From Dulcicalothrix desertica PCC 7102 (GTDB lineage Bacteria > Cyanobacteriota > Cyanobacteriia > Cyanobacteriales > Nostocaceae): a stretch of 64,000 nucleotides of DNA. The notes under the pieces were generated by a model that was not told the origin of the DNA, did no database searches, and saw nothing but the letters and a program-made list of their open reading frames with translations. Both the position numbers and the translations under genes were made by a program. Each line of letters opens with the position of its first letter. Position 1 is the first letter of the stretch. This document shows positions 28,460 through 37,319 of the stretch, piece after piece. Location: NCBI RefSeq assembly GCF_003991905.1, contig NZ_RSCL01000021.1, forward strand, positions 144,168 through 208,167, read 5' to 3'.

Positions 28460-28658
28460 TAGATTTTAAAATAACGTCTAAAACTCAGAATTCAAGCCAT
28501 TAGAAGCGTTTAATATCAAAATTCTGCTTAAAACCGTAAATTTTAATCATCTGAACAACAAAGCACCATTATATCTACATGCGAATACTGCTTAACTTAT
28601 AACACTTCCATAATCTACATTGATGTATTATTTACTACCTATTAAAAACCATAACGCC

Positions 28659-28686
28659 GTAGAGACGTTACATGTAACGTCTCTAC
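28659..28686. repeat. GTAGAGACG palindrome, copy 5 (perfect)
   Basis: A perfect 28-base palindrome with 14-base arms beginning GTAGAGACGTTACA. It lies 35 bases after the chorismate lyase stop on that gene's strand and so could end its transcript. Confidence 0.9.
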
Positions 28687-28720
28687 ATCAACGGGTATAA
28701 AAAATATGATATTAAATCAA

Positions 28721-29329
28721 TCAAAGCTTTGGAGAGCCGAGATATTTTGCCAAATAAGGAGAAAAAACTTCGTAAATTAAAGTAAGAGGTTGCCCATGAT
28801 GCCAAAACAAGTAATGGCGCCCCCAAAAAGGCCCAGGCATGTCAAAACCTGACTCTAATGCTTGAGAGTGACCAAAGTAAATTCCTTGAACATCGCGATA
28901 AAGTTCTGTACGCAAGCGCGCGAGACTTGCCCAAATTGGTAACGAACGATTTTGTAAATACTCATCCACATGCGAAGCTTCCCACCATGAAGTTGCATAT
29001 GCCAAACGTTGCCCACTAGCTGTGCGTAACCAAACTTGCCGCCGTAGTCGTGGTCCCGGTACAGCTTGAATTAAATCAGGTGCCCCATCCATATCCATGC
29101 CAATTAACGACATATCAATGACATCAACCTCTGTAGGTTCGCCAGTTAACAATTGTAAATGCCTTGTCGGAGAACCATCACCCAAAAGCAACAATTGCCA
29201 AGCTGGCGCCAATTCGTGATGAGGCAAACCCTTTTGAATTGCTTCGTCAGTACCTGCCCAACTAGGAGATAACCTATGCCAAGCATTGGGCACTATTAAA
29301 TTATTCGTTGGTGTAAATATAGCAGTCAT
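28721..29329 (-). CDS. Chorismate lyase-type protein (DUF98 family)
   Basis: A 202-residue protein of the chorismate pyruvate-lyase/DUF98 family. Visible family features are the VPNAWHRLSPSW N-terminus, RQVWLRTASGQRLAYATSWW in the substrate-binding barrel, and a conserved C-terminal FWGRHYLFWHHGQPLTLIYEVFSP-like block. In Synechocystis the homologue sll1797 makes 4-hydroxybenzoate from chorismate for plastoquinone synthesis, and that role is likely here. It is monocistronic, with a tRNA-Leu gene on the same strand upstream. Confidence 0.82.
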   Translation of the reverse strand: MTAIFTPTNNLIVPNAWHRLSPSWAGTDEAIQKGLPHHELAPAWQLLLLGDGSPTRHLQLLTGEPTEVDVIDMSLIGMDMDGAPDLIQAVPGPRLRRQVWLRTASGQRLAYATSWWEASHVDEYLQNRSLPIWASLARLRTELYRDVQGIYFGHSQALESGFDMPGPFWGRHYLFWHHGQPLTLIYEVFSPYLAKYLGSPKL

Positions 29330-29381
29330 TCTTTACAAAACTTTATCTATATATATAAAAGCACAAAAACCAGCAAAAAAT

Positions 29382-29409
29382 GTAGAGACGCGATTAATCA
29401 CGTCTCTAC
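29382..29409. repeat. GTAGAGACG palindrome, copy 6
   Basis: Arms GTAGAGACGCGATTA and a near-perfect complement ending CGTCTCTAC, between the chorismate lyase gene and tRNA-Leu and 30 bases downstream of the tRNA 3' end. It may act as the tRNA terminator. Confidence 0.88.
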
Positions 29410-29438
29410 AATGTGAAAATTATTGAAAAATATCATAA

Positions 29439-29519
29439 TGCGGATGGCGAGACTCGAACTCGCAAGCCAAAGGCACACGCCCCTCAAACGTGCGCGTATA
29501 CCAATTCCGCCACATCCGC
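29439..29519 (-). tRNA. trnL-GAG: tRNA-Leu (anticodon GAG)
   Basis: An 81-base gene on the minus strand. The 7-base acceptor stem GCGGATG pairs with CATCCGC, with discriminator A. The D-arm contains GGAATTGGTA, the anticodon loop is TTGAGGG (GAG at positions 34-36), a long variable arm typical of class II tRNAs follows, and the T-arm has GAGTTCGAGTCTC. CCA is not encoded. It reads CUC/CUU leucine codons. No intron is present. Confidence 0.95.
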
Positions 29520-29785
29520 TCAACTTATTCAACTAAATAGAGAATATAACACATAAATCTGGTTATGGCGATAGGGGAGTGAAAAAATTTTAATATAAGT
29601 GAAACTAACTTGCGCTACAGCAAGGTTTTAAAATGCTGCTAACGTAGTGAAGCAGTTCGTAATACTTAATTTTTTATTGTGGACAGCATAAAGCTCAAAT
29701 GCTGTCATAATCTAGAATTAACCCTTGAGTCGCTGGTATGACAAAGCGTGTAGGTCTATTTATTCAATCTTGTTGAAGCTAAAAG

Positions 29786-31138
29786 ATGAAGTTTGACAAA
29801 ATATTAATTGCTAATCGAGGAGAAATAGCGTTGCGCGTTCTCCGGGCTTGTGAGGAGATGGGGATTGCGACGATTGCTGTTCATTCTACGGTTGACCGCA
29901 ATGCGCTGCATGTTCAACTTGCAGATGAAGCGGTTTGTATCGGGGAACCTGCTAGTGCTAAAAGTTATTTGAATATACCTAATATTATTGCGGCAGCTTT
30001 GACTAGGGGAGCCTCTGCGATTCATCCTGGTTATGGTTTTCTGTCAGAGAATGCACGCTTTGCTGAAATTTGTACTGACCATAAAATTGCATTTATTGGC
30101 CCATCTCCAGAATCAATTCGGTTGATGGGAGATAAGTCAACGGCGAAAGAAACGATGCAGCGTGCTTCTGTGCCAACAGTTCCAGGAAGTGATGGGTTAG
30201 TCGAATCTGAAAGTGAGGGGTTAGCAATTGCACGAAAAATTGGCTACCCTGTCATGATTAAAGCTACCGCTGGAGGTGGTGGACGTGGTATGCGATTGGT
30301 ACATTCAGAAAGCGAATTTGTCAAACTATATTTAGCAGCACAAGGAGAAGCAGGCGCCGCATTTGGTAACTCTGGTGTTTATATAGAAAAATTCGTTGAA
30401 CGTCCTCGTCACATTGAGTTTCAAATCTTAGCAGATAACTACGGCAATGTAGTACATTTATTTGAGCGTGACTGTTCGATTCAACGTCGTAATCAAAAGC
30501 TATTAGAAGAAGCTCCCAGTCCTGCCTTAGACCCCGAACTACGCGAAAAAATGGGACAAGCTGCTATCAAAGCTGCTCAATTTATTAATTACAGCGGCGC
30601 CGGAACCATTGAATTTTTGCTTGACCGTTCGGGACAATTTTACTTCATGGAAATGAACACCCGTATTCAAGTCGAACACCCTGTAACAGAAATGATTACT
30701 GGTGTTGATTTAGTGGTAGAGCAAATACGTATAGCTCAAGGAGAAAGACTAAAATTTACACAAGACCAAATATTACTTCGAGGTCATTCAATAGAATGCC
30801 GTATAAACGCTGAAGACCCAGACCACGATTTTCGTCCGGCGCCAGGTCGTATTAGTGGCTACCTTCCACCAGGTGGACCAGGTGTAAGAATCGACTCTCA
30901 CGTTTATACCGACTACCAAATACCCCCTTATTATGATTCGCTCATTGGTAAATTAATCGTATGGGGTCCCGACCGTCCAACAGCCATAACCCGAATGAAG
31001 CGCGCGCTGCGTGAATGCGCTATCACCGGACTGCCCACAACAATAGGATTCCATCAAAAAATTATGGAAACACCACAATTCCTCAAAGGTGAGGTATACA
31101 CTAACTTTGTCCAAGAAATGAACGAAGCAAAACCTTAA
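29786..31138 (+). CDS. accC: Acetyl-CoA carboxylase biotin carboxylase subunit
   Basis: A 450-residue ATP-grasp enzyme, the usual length for AccC. Visible are [17 protein letters not shown], the glycine-rich ATP loop [31 protein letters not shown] and the catalytic block [18 protein letters not shown]. It carboxylates biotin on AccB with bicarbonate and ATP, the first half-reaction of malonyl-CoA synthesis for fatty acids. The AccB gene is not adjacent, as is common in cyanobacteria. Four GGCGCC sites lie within or near it. STRR heptamers follow the stop. Confidence 0.96.
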   Translation: MKFDKILIANRGEIALRVLRACEEMGIATIAVHSTVDRNALHVQLADEAVCIGEPASAKSYLNIPNIIAAALTRGASAIHPGYGFLSENARFAEICTDHKIAFIGPSPESIRLMGDKSTAKETMQRASVPTVPGSDGLVESESEGLAIARKIGYPVMIKATAGGGGRGMRLVHSESEFVKLYLAAQGEAGAAFGNSGVYIEKFVERPRHIEFQILADNYGNVVHLFERDCSIQRRNQKLLEEAPSPALDPELREKMGQAAIKAAQFINYSGAGTIEFLLDRSGQFYFMEMNTRIQVEHPVTEMITGVDLVVEQIRIAQGERLKFTQDQILLRGHSIECRINAEDPDHDFRPAPGRISGYLPPGGPGVRIDSHVYTDYQIPPYYDSLIGKLIVWGPDRPTAITRMKRALRECAITGLPTTIGFHQKIMETPQFLKGEVYTNFVQEMNEAKP

Positions 31139-31142
31139 ATAA

Positions 31143-31203
31143 GTTAGGAGTGAGGAGTGAGGAGTTAGGAGTTTTTTGTCACTCAGCACTCAGCACTCAG
31201 CAC
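31143..31203. repeat. STRR heptamers
   Basis: Units of GTTAGGA and GTGAGGA on the left and ACTCAGC repeated three times on the right fill the gap between the convergent accC and yggT genes. Confidence 0.85.
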
Positions 31204-31206
31204 TTT

Positions 31207-31491
31207 CTAACTCATCATCGTCAACAACCCTTGCTGTCCAAGTAAAATCTCGCGTATTAAGCTAACGATACCCACCCAAATAATGGGGGTAATATCCACC
31301 CCACCAATCGGTGGGACAATTTTGCGCGTTGGAATCAAGAAAATTTCAGTTGGCAGCGCTACTAGATTAAATGGAAAGCGCTTTAAGTCTACTTGTGGGT
31401 ACCACGTCAGGACTATACGGAAAATAAACAGAAAAATCATTAGTCCTAACAACGGACCAAGTATCAAAGTTGTAATATCTACAGGTGTCAT
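31207..31491 (-). CDS. YggT family membrane protein
   Basis: A 94-residue protein with two hydrophobic spans, separated by the family core TWYPQVDLKRFPFNL and PTEIFLIPTRKIVPPIGGVDITPI. YggT proteins (YlmG/CCB3 relatives in plastids) affect nucleoid or FtsZ-ring distribution and cytochrome b6 maturation in photosynthetic lineages. Start ATG at 31491. It is convergent with accC and divergent from psbX. Confidence 0.85.
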   Translation of the reverse strand: MTPVDITTLILGPLLGLMIFLFIFRIVLTWYPQVDLKRFPFNLVALPTEIFLIPTRKIVPPIGGVDITPIIWVGIVSLIREILLGQQGLLTMMS

Positions 31492-31656
31492 AGGTTGTAT
31501 ACTGAATAACCTTAAGCTTTGTTAAGACTTCTTTCATCTTAACGCGAAGGTGAAATGGGCAAAACTCATACAGTTAATTTCTTTTACTCCTTTTCAAGTA
31601 CGCTATACACTATTAGAATTGTTAGTAAGTATGTAATAAAAGGCTGGTTTAAAGTT

Positions 31657-31776
31657 ATGACACCTTCTTTAGCAAATTTTCTTTGGAGTCTACTTGCTGG
31701 TACATTGATTGTCGTCGTTCCCGCAACCGTGGGATTGATATTTGTCAGCCAAAAAGATAAAATCCAGCGCGGCTAG
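31657..31776 (+). CDS. psbX: Photosystem II reaction centre protein PsbX
   Basis: A 39-residue one-span membrane protein reading [17 protein letters not shown], then a hydrophobic core with [14 protein letters not shown] and a basic C-terminus KDKIQRG. This is the PsbX signature; it sits at the periphery of the PSII core near cytochrome b559 and affects plastoquinone exchange at QB. The ATG at 31657 gives the normal mature length; a longer upstream in-frame extension from 31555 is not family-like. A 16-base perfect inverted repeat follows 54 bases after the stop. Ycf66 is the next gene, a common cyanobacterial neighbour. Confidence 0.93.
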   Translation: MTPSLANFLWSLLAGTLIVVVPATVGLIFVSQKDKIQRG

Positions 31777-31829
31777 AATTTTGAGAGTCAGCGTGACTCT
31801 TAAAATTGTCTCAAGTGTTGACAGATTCT

Positions 31830-31875
31830 ACTTTCCCCTAATTTTGGAAAAAATCTTCTAAAATTAGGGGAAAGT
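31830..31875. terminator. Strong 16-base inverted repeat after psbX
   Basis: Perfect arms ACTTTCCCCTAATTTT and AAAATTAGGGGAAAGT around a 14-base loop. No T-run follows directly, so it may act as a transcript-stabilising 3' hairpin as much as a terminator. Confidence 0.7.
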
Positions 31876-31985
31876 CCTGTATCTAATCATGATGTCTCTT
31901 GTACATATATTGTTATTGTGATTTGTTAGAGTAGAGTTTTTAATATTAAGCCGCTAACATAGATTTTGAGATTAGGTAAAAGATA

Positions 31986-32933
31986 ATGCTAATTTTTGGG
32001 CTGACAAGCGCCAGTGTTCTGGCTCAGGTAAATGTAGGCGCCACCCCAGCTACTTTTTTAGGGATTTTCCTGGCTGTTGCTGGGGCAGCTCTCTATTTCA
32101 TTCGTAACGTTAAACCAGAATTAGCCCGCGACCACGATATATTTTTCGCGGCAGTTGGTTTGCTTTGCGGGTTTATATTAATATTTCAAGGTTGGCGCCT
32201 TGACCCGATTTTGCAATTTGGTCAATTAATGCTTGTAGGGTCAACGGTGTTTTTTGCTTATGAGAGTATTCGTTTGCGAAGTATTGCAACCGAACAAGCA
32301 AAGCGCAACACACCAATTGTTGACGAAGACCGTCCTGTTAGTAAAAACTACGGAAGTTATCGTAGAACTTCTAAAGCTGAACGAGTAGACATGGACTTAG
32401 AGCCACTTCCTTATTATGAGGACGACGAATATCAAGAACGTCCTCGAATTCGTGGTAGTAATCCCGAACGGCGCCCTAGAAGCGGTTACGATGATTATCA
32501 AGATTCGGACGTAGATTCTTCACGTCGTACATCGCGTCGCAGTAGTAACGATAGAAATGATTTAACTACCGATAAACCCGCTCGGAAGAGAACATCTCGT
32601 ACAGAAGGTCGTACTTCCCCAAGGTTTGATGATGACGATTGGAATTCTTCAAGCTCCTCAAGGGGCAATAACGAAGATTGGGATAGCCCAGCTAGCGAAG
32701 AACGTAGAACTTCACGTCGTGGCAGCAGTTCCGAACGTCCAGAAACTCGTTCCAACGATGATGTTGCACCAACGAGACCTAGACGCAGAAGACCTTCTTC
32801 AGAAGGAGCGCGTTCAGATAATTTCGATATAGATGAATCAATACCGACTGCTGATTATACACCGCTTGAGCAACCAAAAGAAAGACCAGAGCGACCAACC
32901 AAGTTTGATGATGACGATTTGCCAATGAGCTAG
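31986..32933 (+). CDS. ycf66: Ycf66 family protein
   Basis: A 315-residue protein. The first ~100 residues carry the Ycf66 core: a signal-like hydrophobic start, FLAVAGAALYFIRNVKPELARDHD, a second and third membrane span, and QGWRLDPILQFGQ. The remaining ~200 residues are highly charged and low in complexity (Arg/Ser/Asp/Glu-rich), certainly disordered. The function of Ycf66 is unknown; it is also plastid-encoded in some algae and plants. It follows psbX on the same strand. The charged tail is longer than I expect for the family minimum. Confidence 0.85.
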   Translation: MLIFGLTSASVLAQVNVGATPATFLGIFLAVAGAALYFIRNVKPELARDHDIFFAAVGLLCGFILIFQGWRLDPILQFGQLMLVGSTVFFAYESIRLRSIATEQAKRNTPIVDEDRPVSKNYGSYRRTSKAERVDMDLEPLPYYEDDEYQERPRIRGSNPERRPRSGYDDYQDSDVDSSRRTSRRSSNDRNDLTTDKPARKRTSRTEGRTSPRFDDDDWNSSSSSRGNNEDWDSPASEERRTSRRGSSSERPETRSNDDVAPTRPRRRRPSSEGARSDNFDIDESIPTADYTPLEQPKERPERPTKFDDDDLPMS

Positions 32934-32997
32934 TAATATTACACTGACCTGTTTTAATTTAAATAGGTGAGCGTGAACCCGATGGAAAATAGTTAAG

Positions 32998-33546
32998 GTG
33001 AAAAAACTTACACCTAAATGGCTCCAAAATAAAATCTATTGGAGTCTACTTTTTAGTTTAGTCGTTACTTCTTGTAGTTCTGACAATATTCCTATAGGTC
33101 CGACATCGCTCAACAGTCGTTTTACCGAAGAACAACCAGCGTTGAGCGGTAACGGACGTTTTTTAGCGTTTATTTCAAACCGTAACGGCGCCCATCAACT
33201 ACTAGTATACGATTTGCAACAGCAAGAATTCTTTCGTATCCCACGTTTAACCCGACCCGATACAATTATTGAGAGTCCGAGTTTAAGCTACACAGGACGT
33301 TATGTTGCTTATATTACAAGCGACCAAGGTAGACCCGTTATTGGACTATACGACCGTGCTGCCCAACAGTCGCAGATTCTCACCCCAATTTATCGCGGCT
33401 GGGTGCGTAATCCTAACATTAGTCCAGATGGGCGATATGTAGTATTTGAAACTAGCGCACGCGGTCAATGGGATATTGAAGTACTCGACCGAGGTCCAAA
33501 TATTGAATTAGATATTCCAAATGGGGCGCCAATCAATCCACCCTAA
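32998..33546 (+). CDS. TolB-like beta-propeller lipoprotein, paralogue 1
   Basis: A 182-residue lipoprotein. The start is GTG at 32998; a signal peptide ends in the lipobox LVVTSC. The mature part has three WD40-like/TolB-type strands repeats (LSGNGRFLAFISNRNG, LSYTGRYVAYITSDQG, ISPDGRYVVFETSARG). This is half a propeller or less, so it may oligomerise or pair with its neighbour. The gene at 33586 is a clear tandem paralogue 40 bases downstream. Periplasmic or outer-membrane location is likely; function unknown. Confidence 0.78.
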   Translation: MKKLTPKWLQNKIYWSLLFSLVVTSCSSDNIPIGPTSLNSRFTEEQPALSGNGRFLAFISNRNGAHQLLVYDLQQQEFFRIPRLTRPDTIIESPSLSYTGRYVAYITSDQGRPVIGLYDRAAQQSQILTPIYRGWVRNPNISPDGRYVVFETSARGQWDIEVLDRGPNIELDIPNGAPINPP

Positions 33547-33585
33547 CATCACCCTAATGTATGGCTAGTATGGCTACATGAAAGC

Positions 33586-34116
33586 ATGACAAATAAATCT
33601 ATTTTTATACCCTTATTGTTAAGCCTAGGCTTTTTAGGTGGATGTGGTGGATATCCACGTATATTAACCTATCCTTTTGACCCAGGTGGCAGAGGTCTAA
33701 ATAGTTTTGCTTCAGAATTAAATCCTCAAATATCAGGTAGATACATCGTTTTCACTAGCGACCGTAGAGGCAGTCAAGATGTATACATGTTTGATACAGC
33801 TACACGCTTCTTAATCGATTTACCAGGCTTAAATTCATTTGATACAATTACCTCACATCCTAGCGTTACAGAAAGCGGTCGCTACATCGTATTTGCCGCA
33901 AGTCGTCAAGGTAGGTCAGGTATATTTATTTACGATAGAGAAACGCGACAATCACGCAATTTAACGACAAATTTGCAGGCAGAAATTCGCAATCCTACTA
34001 TTAGCGCAGATGGTAGTAGAATTGCTTTCGAGACAACAGTAAACGGTCAATGGGACATATTAGTGTACGACCGAGCATCAGGACAACCCCTAAACATCCC
34101 CCAAGACCCAAGGTAA
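33586..34116 (+). CDS. TolB-like beta-propeller lipoprotein, paralogue 2
   Basis: A 176-residue lipoprotein with lipobox LGGC and the same three-repeat plan as its upstream neighbour (ISGRYIVFTSDRRGS, VTESGRYIVFAASRQG, ISADGSRIAFETTVNG). The two are presumably from tandem duplication but have diverged a good deal. They likely share one transcript. STRR heptamers follow the stop. Confidence 0.78.
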   Translation: MTNKSIFIPLLLSLGFLGGCGGYPRILTYPFDPGGRGLNSFASELNPQISGRYIVFTSDRRGSQDVYMFDTATRFLIDLPGLNSFDTITSHPSVTESGRYIVFAASRQGRSGIFIYDRETRQSRNLTTNLQAEIRNPTISADGSRIAFETTVNGQWDILVYDRASGQPLNIPQDPR

Positions 34117-34118
34117 GA

Positions 34119-34150
34119 GAGTGCTGAGTGATGAGTGCTGAGTGCTGAGT
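34119..34150. repeat. STRR heptamers
   Basis: Four GAGTGCT/GAGTGAT-type units lie between the convergent lipoprotein and sdhB genes. Confidence 0.85.
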
Positions 34151-34173
34151 AATTTTTTATAACTCCGCGCCTC

Positions 34174-35181
34174 CTAACTTTCTTCTTTTTTCACTGCCTC
34201 AATTAAAGAACGAACTTGTTGTGTTCCTTCAGATGGCTCAAATTTGAGGGGAAATTTTCCACGCTTAAGCATTCGTAGTCCTAAAGGAGCAATACTCAAT
34301 AAACCATTGAGGTCTTGAAATTGATTCCCAACTACTTGTAACCCAAATTTACGCTCATCAATCCAACCACCGTTTTTGACTAAATCAATTAAAACTTTAC
34401 GGTGACGAATTGAGCGACCATCGCTTTTTTGTTTCCGCTCTAGAATTTCTTGTTTAATTTTAGTGATTTGATCTAAAGGAGCAACATCCATTGGACAAAC
34501 GGAGTTGCAGTTATAACAACGAGTACACCCCCAAACACCTTTACTATCTTCGTTATAATTTTCTAACCTATTTTCAGTGTTGTTATCGCGTGAGTCTGCT
34601 ACCATTCGATATGCTTTTGCCAGTGCGTGAGGTCCTACAAAATTTTGATTCACCTCGCGCGCATTACATTCTGAGTAACAAGCGCCACACATAATACAAT
34701 TACCAGTTTGGTCAAGAAGTGCGCGTTCGGATGGTGTTTGTAAAAATTCACGTTCTGGTACTTGTCGTCCAGCAGTACTAACGTATGGTGCCACAGCTTC
34801 AAGATTGTCCCAAAAAGGGTTCATATCAACTATTAAATCTTTAATAACAGGCATATTACCCAGAGGCGCCACTGTTAAAACTGGTTTGCCCTCGTAAGTA
34901 TTTGTTGTAGCTGTATTTTCATATGATGATTTTAAGAACTCAATCTCGCTGCCAACATTTTCTTTACAAGCCAAAGCCGAACGTCCGTTGATTCTAAGAG
35001 CACAACTACCGCAAATAGTGTTACGGCAATTCTTACGGAATGCTAGAGTTCCATCTTGCTCCCACTTAATTTTATTAAGGCAGTCGAGGATTGTATTTCC
35101 AGGCTCGGTTTCCACCAAATAATCCTGCACCGAAGGCTTGGAGTTCGGTTTTTGTCGAATAATTTTAAAGATAACTTCCAT
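34174..35181 (-). CDS. sdhB: Succinate dehydrogenase / fumarate reductase iron-sulfur subunit
   Basis: A 335-residue protein. The N-terminal plant-type ferredoxin domain has CRNTICGSCALRING and a further cysteine at ALACKE for the [2Fe-2S] cluster. The C-terminal domain has CIMCGACYSEC and CTRCYNCNSVCPMD for [4Fe-4S] and [3Fe-4S] clusters. It passes electrons from succinate to the plastoquinone pool in the thylakoid membrane. It is somewhat longer than bacterial SdhB (about 240-260), as in many cyanobacteria. The flavoprotein subunit is not adjacent. ATG at 35181 is chosen over a GTG two codons upstream. Confidence 0.93.
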   Translation of the reverse strand: MEVIFKIIRQKPNSKPSVQDYLVETEPGNTILDCLNKIKWEQDGTLAFRKNCRNTICGSCALRINGRSALACKENVGSEIEFLKSSYENTATTNTYEGKPVLTVAPLGNMPVIKDLIVDMNPFWDNLEAVAPYVSTAGRQVPEREFLQTPSERALLDQTGNCIMCGACYSECNAREVNQNFVGPHALAKAYRMVADSRDNNTENRLENYNEDSKGVWGCTRCYNCNSVCPMDVAPLDQITKIKQEILERKQKSDGRSIRHRKVLIDLVKNGGWIDERKFGLQVVGNQFQDLNGLLSIAPLGLRMLKRGKFPLKFEPSEGTQQVRSLIEAVKKEES

Positions 35182-35433
35182 ATACACAAATCCTATATAT
35201 CGTATTTAACTCGGTTAATATCTATTACACACCGCAGTGGCTATTATTCTCACTCAGCATCATCAATCCCTGCTCTTTAGTACTGAAGAGCCGCAAATGT
35301 CTTGATTACAGCACACTTAAGATGAAAGGCGCGGCACCTCCAATTGGTCTGAACATCTTCCAAGTATAACCATTAAATCTAAATCCATATGCTCAGAATC
35401 TGATTCAATTACATAAGCGTAATATCCAAGACA

Positions 35434-35739
35434 CTACAACTTATAAGAGTTGGTTGGGCGCTCCACAGGCAATATTAAGCAGCTATAACAAGCAAACCAA
35501 CCACGACCTACCCGTGGCTCACGTAACCTCAAATATGTAAATATGTTCAAACACGTATTTGACGCGAACATCAACACCTTACCGTAAGGTTGTAGTTGTT
35601 GGATATATAGAATTGTTAAATTGTCTTGCCTCCAAGTCAACACCTCATCCAATACCCAAGAATTTAGCCTTCGCTGATTCTCATGTTGCCGAAATATGTA
35701 AGGCATCGGATGGTGAATTTTGATTTCTTGAGTAGCCAA
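35434..35739 (-). CDS. Doubtful small hypothetical protein
   Basis: A 101-codon frame with a TTG start. The translation has a tryptophan/leucine-rich middle (WVLDEVLTWRQDNLTILYIQ) and two cysteines in WFACYSC. I recognise no family. There is no good ribosome binding site. It could be a remnant in this gene-poor stretch. Confidence 0.22.
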   Translation of the reverse strand: MATQEIKIHHPMPYIFRQHENQRRLNSWVLDEVLTWRQDNLTILYIQQLQPYGKVLMFASNTCLNIFTYLRLREPRVGRGWFACYSCLILPVERPTNSYKL

Positions 35740-35915
35740 TACTCACCCTAAAGGTAGAAATTTATATGTAAAGTGTATCGTAAATTTAATTCTAAATTAA
35801 ATAAATATTTTGCTATTATTAGTCCATGCTAGTATTTAATATAAAATAACGGAGTGACAAATCGAGTGTAAATCGCCCTGACTGTGCGAATATTACTGCT
35901 TTGTTTATTCGTAAT

Positions 35916-35944
35916 TGTAAAGACGTGAAAATATCGTCTTTACA
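35916..35944. repeat. TGTAAAGACG palindrome, copy 7
   Basis: Diverged member of the GTAGAGACG family, with arms TGTAAAGACG and CGTCTTTACA around an 8-9-base centre. Confidence 0.8.
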
Positions 35945-36512
35945 TGTACGAGAAAAAGGTGTATAACCTCAATACCCTCGATATATACTATGCACTGTTC
36001 GCTCTTGAACTGAGTTAATGAATGCGCGCATTCTAAAACTTGTTTCTTGATTTGGGTAAGTGCAGTCGTTAAAAGCCTGTCCATGTGCAAGTCTATAACA
36101 TAGCTGTTATAGAACATGAGCAGGTATCGAATCTTGATGAGCCAAATTTTCCTGAATGTAATTCTGGAACTCAACGCTCCCCTCCTCACAATCTTTCAGC
36201 CACCGATTTTACCTTTGTTGGCTTGAAGTCAAATTGCCACATCAATGCCAGTCGTAGAAAAGAATTCTCTGACCGATGGCGAATGATGGTTACAAATGCC
36301 GTAATATTACCGCGTTTCAAACCTGCTGATATTTTTGAACTCTCTTTGTGTGAGGGAAACCTTCACCGCAGAAAGTCTCAAAGTTCTTCATAAGCAGGAA
36401 TCTGCCGTAACCCCTGGATATGAGCCGCCGTGCAAATAAAATTGGCTCAATATGTGGTATTTCATTACCCAGTTAAAACGTTTGGAGACCTTTATAGGAT
36501 AATTTGAATCGA

Positions 36513-36956
36513 ATGAGTGAAACAGCTACCGCGCCATTAACCGGAAAAGCCCTGCTTGCTAAAGTCAAAGAGCTTTCAACTTTACCAAGACGAGAAAGAG
36601 CTAAACAATGTGGCTATTACACCACTACTAAAGGTGGTCAAGTACGAGTTAACTTGACTGATTTTTACGACGCTTTGCTATCGGCTCGAGGAATTCCTTT
36701 GAGTCCAGAATCTCCCAAAGATGGTCGTGGTCGTGAACCTACGTACCGTGTTAGTGTCCATCAAAACGGTCAAATTGTTATTGGTGCAACATATACCAAA
36801 GCAATGGGTTTAGAGCCTGGTGATGAGTTTGAAATTAAGCTTGGATACAAACATATTCATCTGATTCAAGTTGACGGCGATAAAAAGAGTTCCCAGTTAG
36901 AGGACTCAGATATCGATGACGAAGATGAAGATGAAGACGAAGATGACGAAGAGTAA
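36513..36956 (+). CDS. cyabrB: cyAbrB-type transcriptional regulator
   Basis: A 147-residue protein of the cyanobacterial AbrB family. The N-terminal LTGKALLAKVKEL and the basic AKQCGYYTTTKGG region are typical. The C-terminal swapped-hairpin-like AbrB DNA-binding portion includes VSVHQNGQIVIGATYTKAMG and GDEFEIKLGYKHIHL. The last 20 residues are almost all Asp/Glu. cyAbrBs regulate nitrogen, carbon and toxin genes in cyanobacteria. The ATG at 36513 is used rather than a TTG nine bases upstream. It is monocistronic; the 3' side has an imperfect 20-base inverted repeat (36955-37044). Confidence 0.9.
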   Translation: MSETATAPLTGKALLAKVKELSTLPRRERAKQCGYYTTTKGGQVRVNLTDFYDALLSARGIPLSPESPKDGRGREPTYRVSVHQNGQIVIGATYTKAMGLEPGDEFEIKLGYKHIHLIQVDGDKKSSQLEDSDIDDEDEDEDEDDEE

Positions 36957-37044
36957 ATTTTCAGCAATAGAGTTAATCAACTAGTTTTAACCACAGGCTT
37001 ACAAACTGTATCGTGTTATAAACGGCACTCTATTGCCGAAATTT
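36955..37044. repeat. Imperfect inverted repeat after cyAbrB
   Basis: AAATTTTCAGCAATAGAGTT at 36955-36974 and CACTCTATTGCCGAAATTTT at 37025-37044 are about 80 percent complementary with a 50-base loop. The left arm includes the end of the stop codon. The rest of the gap to 37319 is AT-rich with no gene seen apart from a GGTTGGG...CCCAACCC hairpin near 37284. Confidence 0.5.
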
Positions 37045-37319
37045 TCGCTATCTTAAATTTAGACGATTGATACATTCCCGACACATTTAATACGCACGTT
37101 GGGAATGAGTACAAAAAATTCAATGTTACTTTTAGCAGCTAGAGTCATATCTGGCTGCTTTGATTTTGCTCTTACTTAATCCCAAATATTCTTTATAAAA
37201 ATAAAAATCAACAAAATTAATTATAAATAATCACATTGCATCTAGCTTCTTATTAACACTCTAATATCAAGTTAATAGATGTAGGTTGGGTACAACCCAA
37301 CCCCAAAAACTACAAATTT

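Larger units (their letters stand above)
28315..28720. other. 406-base intergenic region with two repeat elements
   Basis: No gene seen. It contains a pair of AGAAACC-type palindromes (28379-28393 and 28445-28459) enclosing about 50 bases, and a perfect GTAGAGACG palindrome at 28659-28686. The rest is AT-rich. Confidence 0.6.
35182..36512. other. 1.3 kb gene-poor region
   Basis: No convincing protein gene and no GGCGCC site. It contains a palindrome (35916-35944), a 20-base near-palindrome with arms CTATAACA and TGTTATAG at 36092-36111, and several overlapping short frames on both strands that look random. It may hold decayed genes, a long 5' region of cyAbrB, or an untranslated RNA; I could not decide. 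Confidence 0.5.

Noticed and set aside
31555..31656. Upstream extension of psbX by 34 codons
   Set aside because: PsbX is about 39-40 residues in cyanobacteria and the extension is not family-like.
36085..36393. A 102-codon plus-strand frame in the gene-poor region
   Set aside because: GTG start without ribosome binding site, overlapped by another frame on the opposite strand, and no family resemblance.
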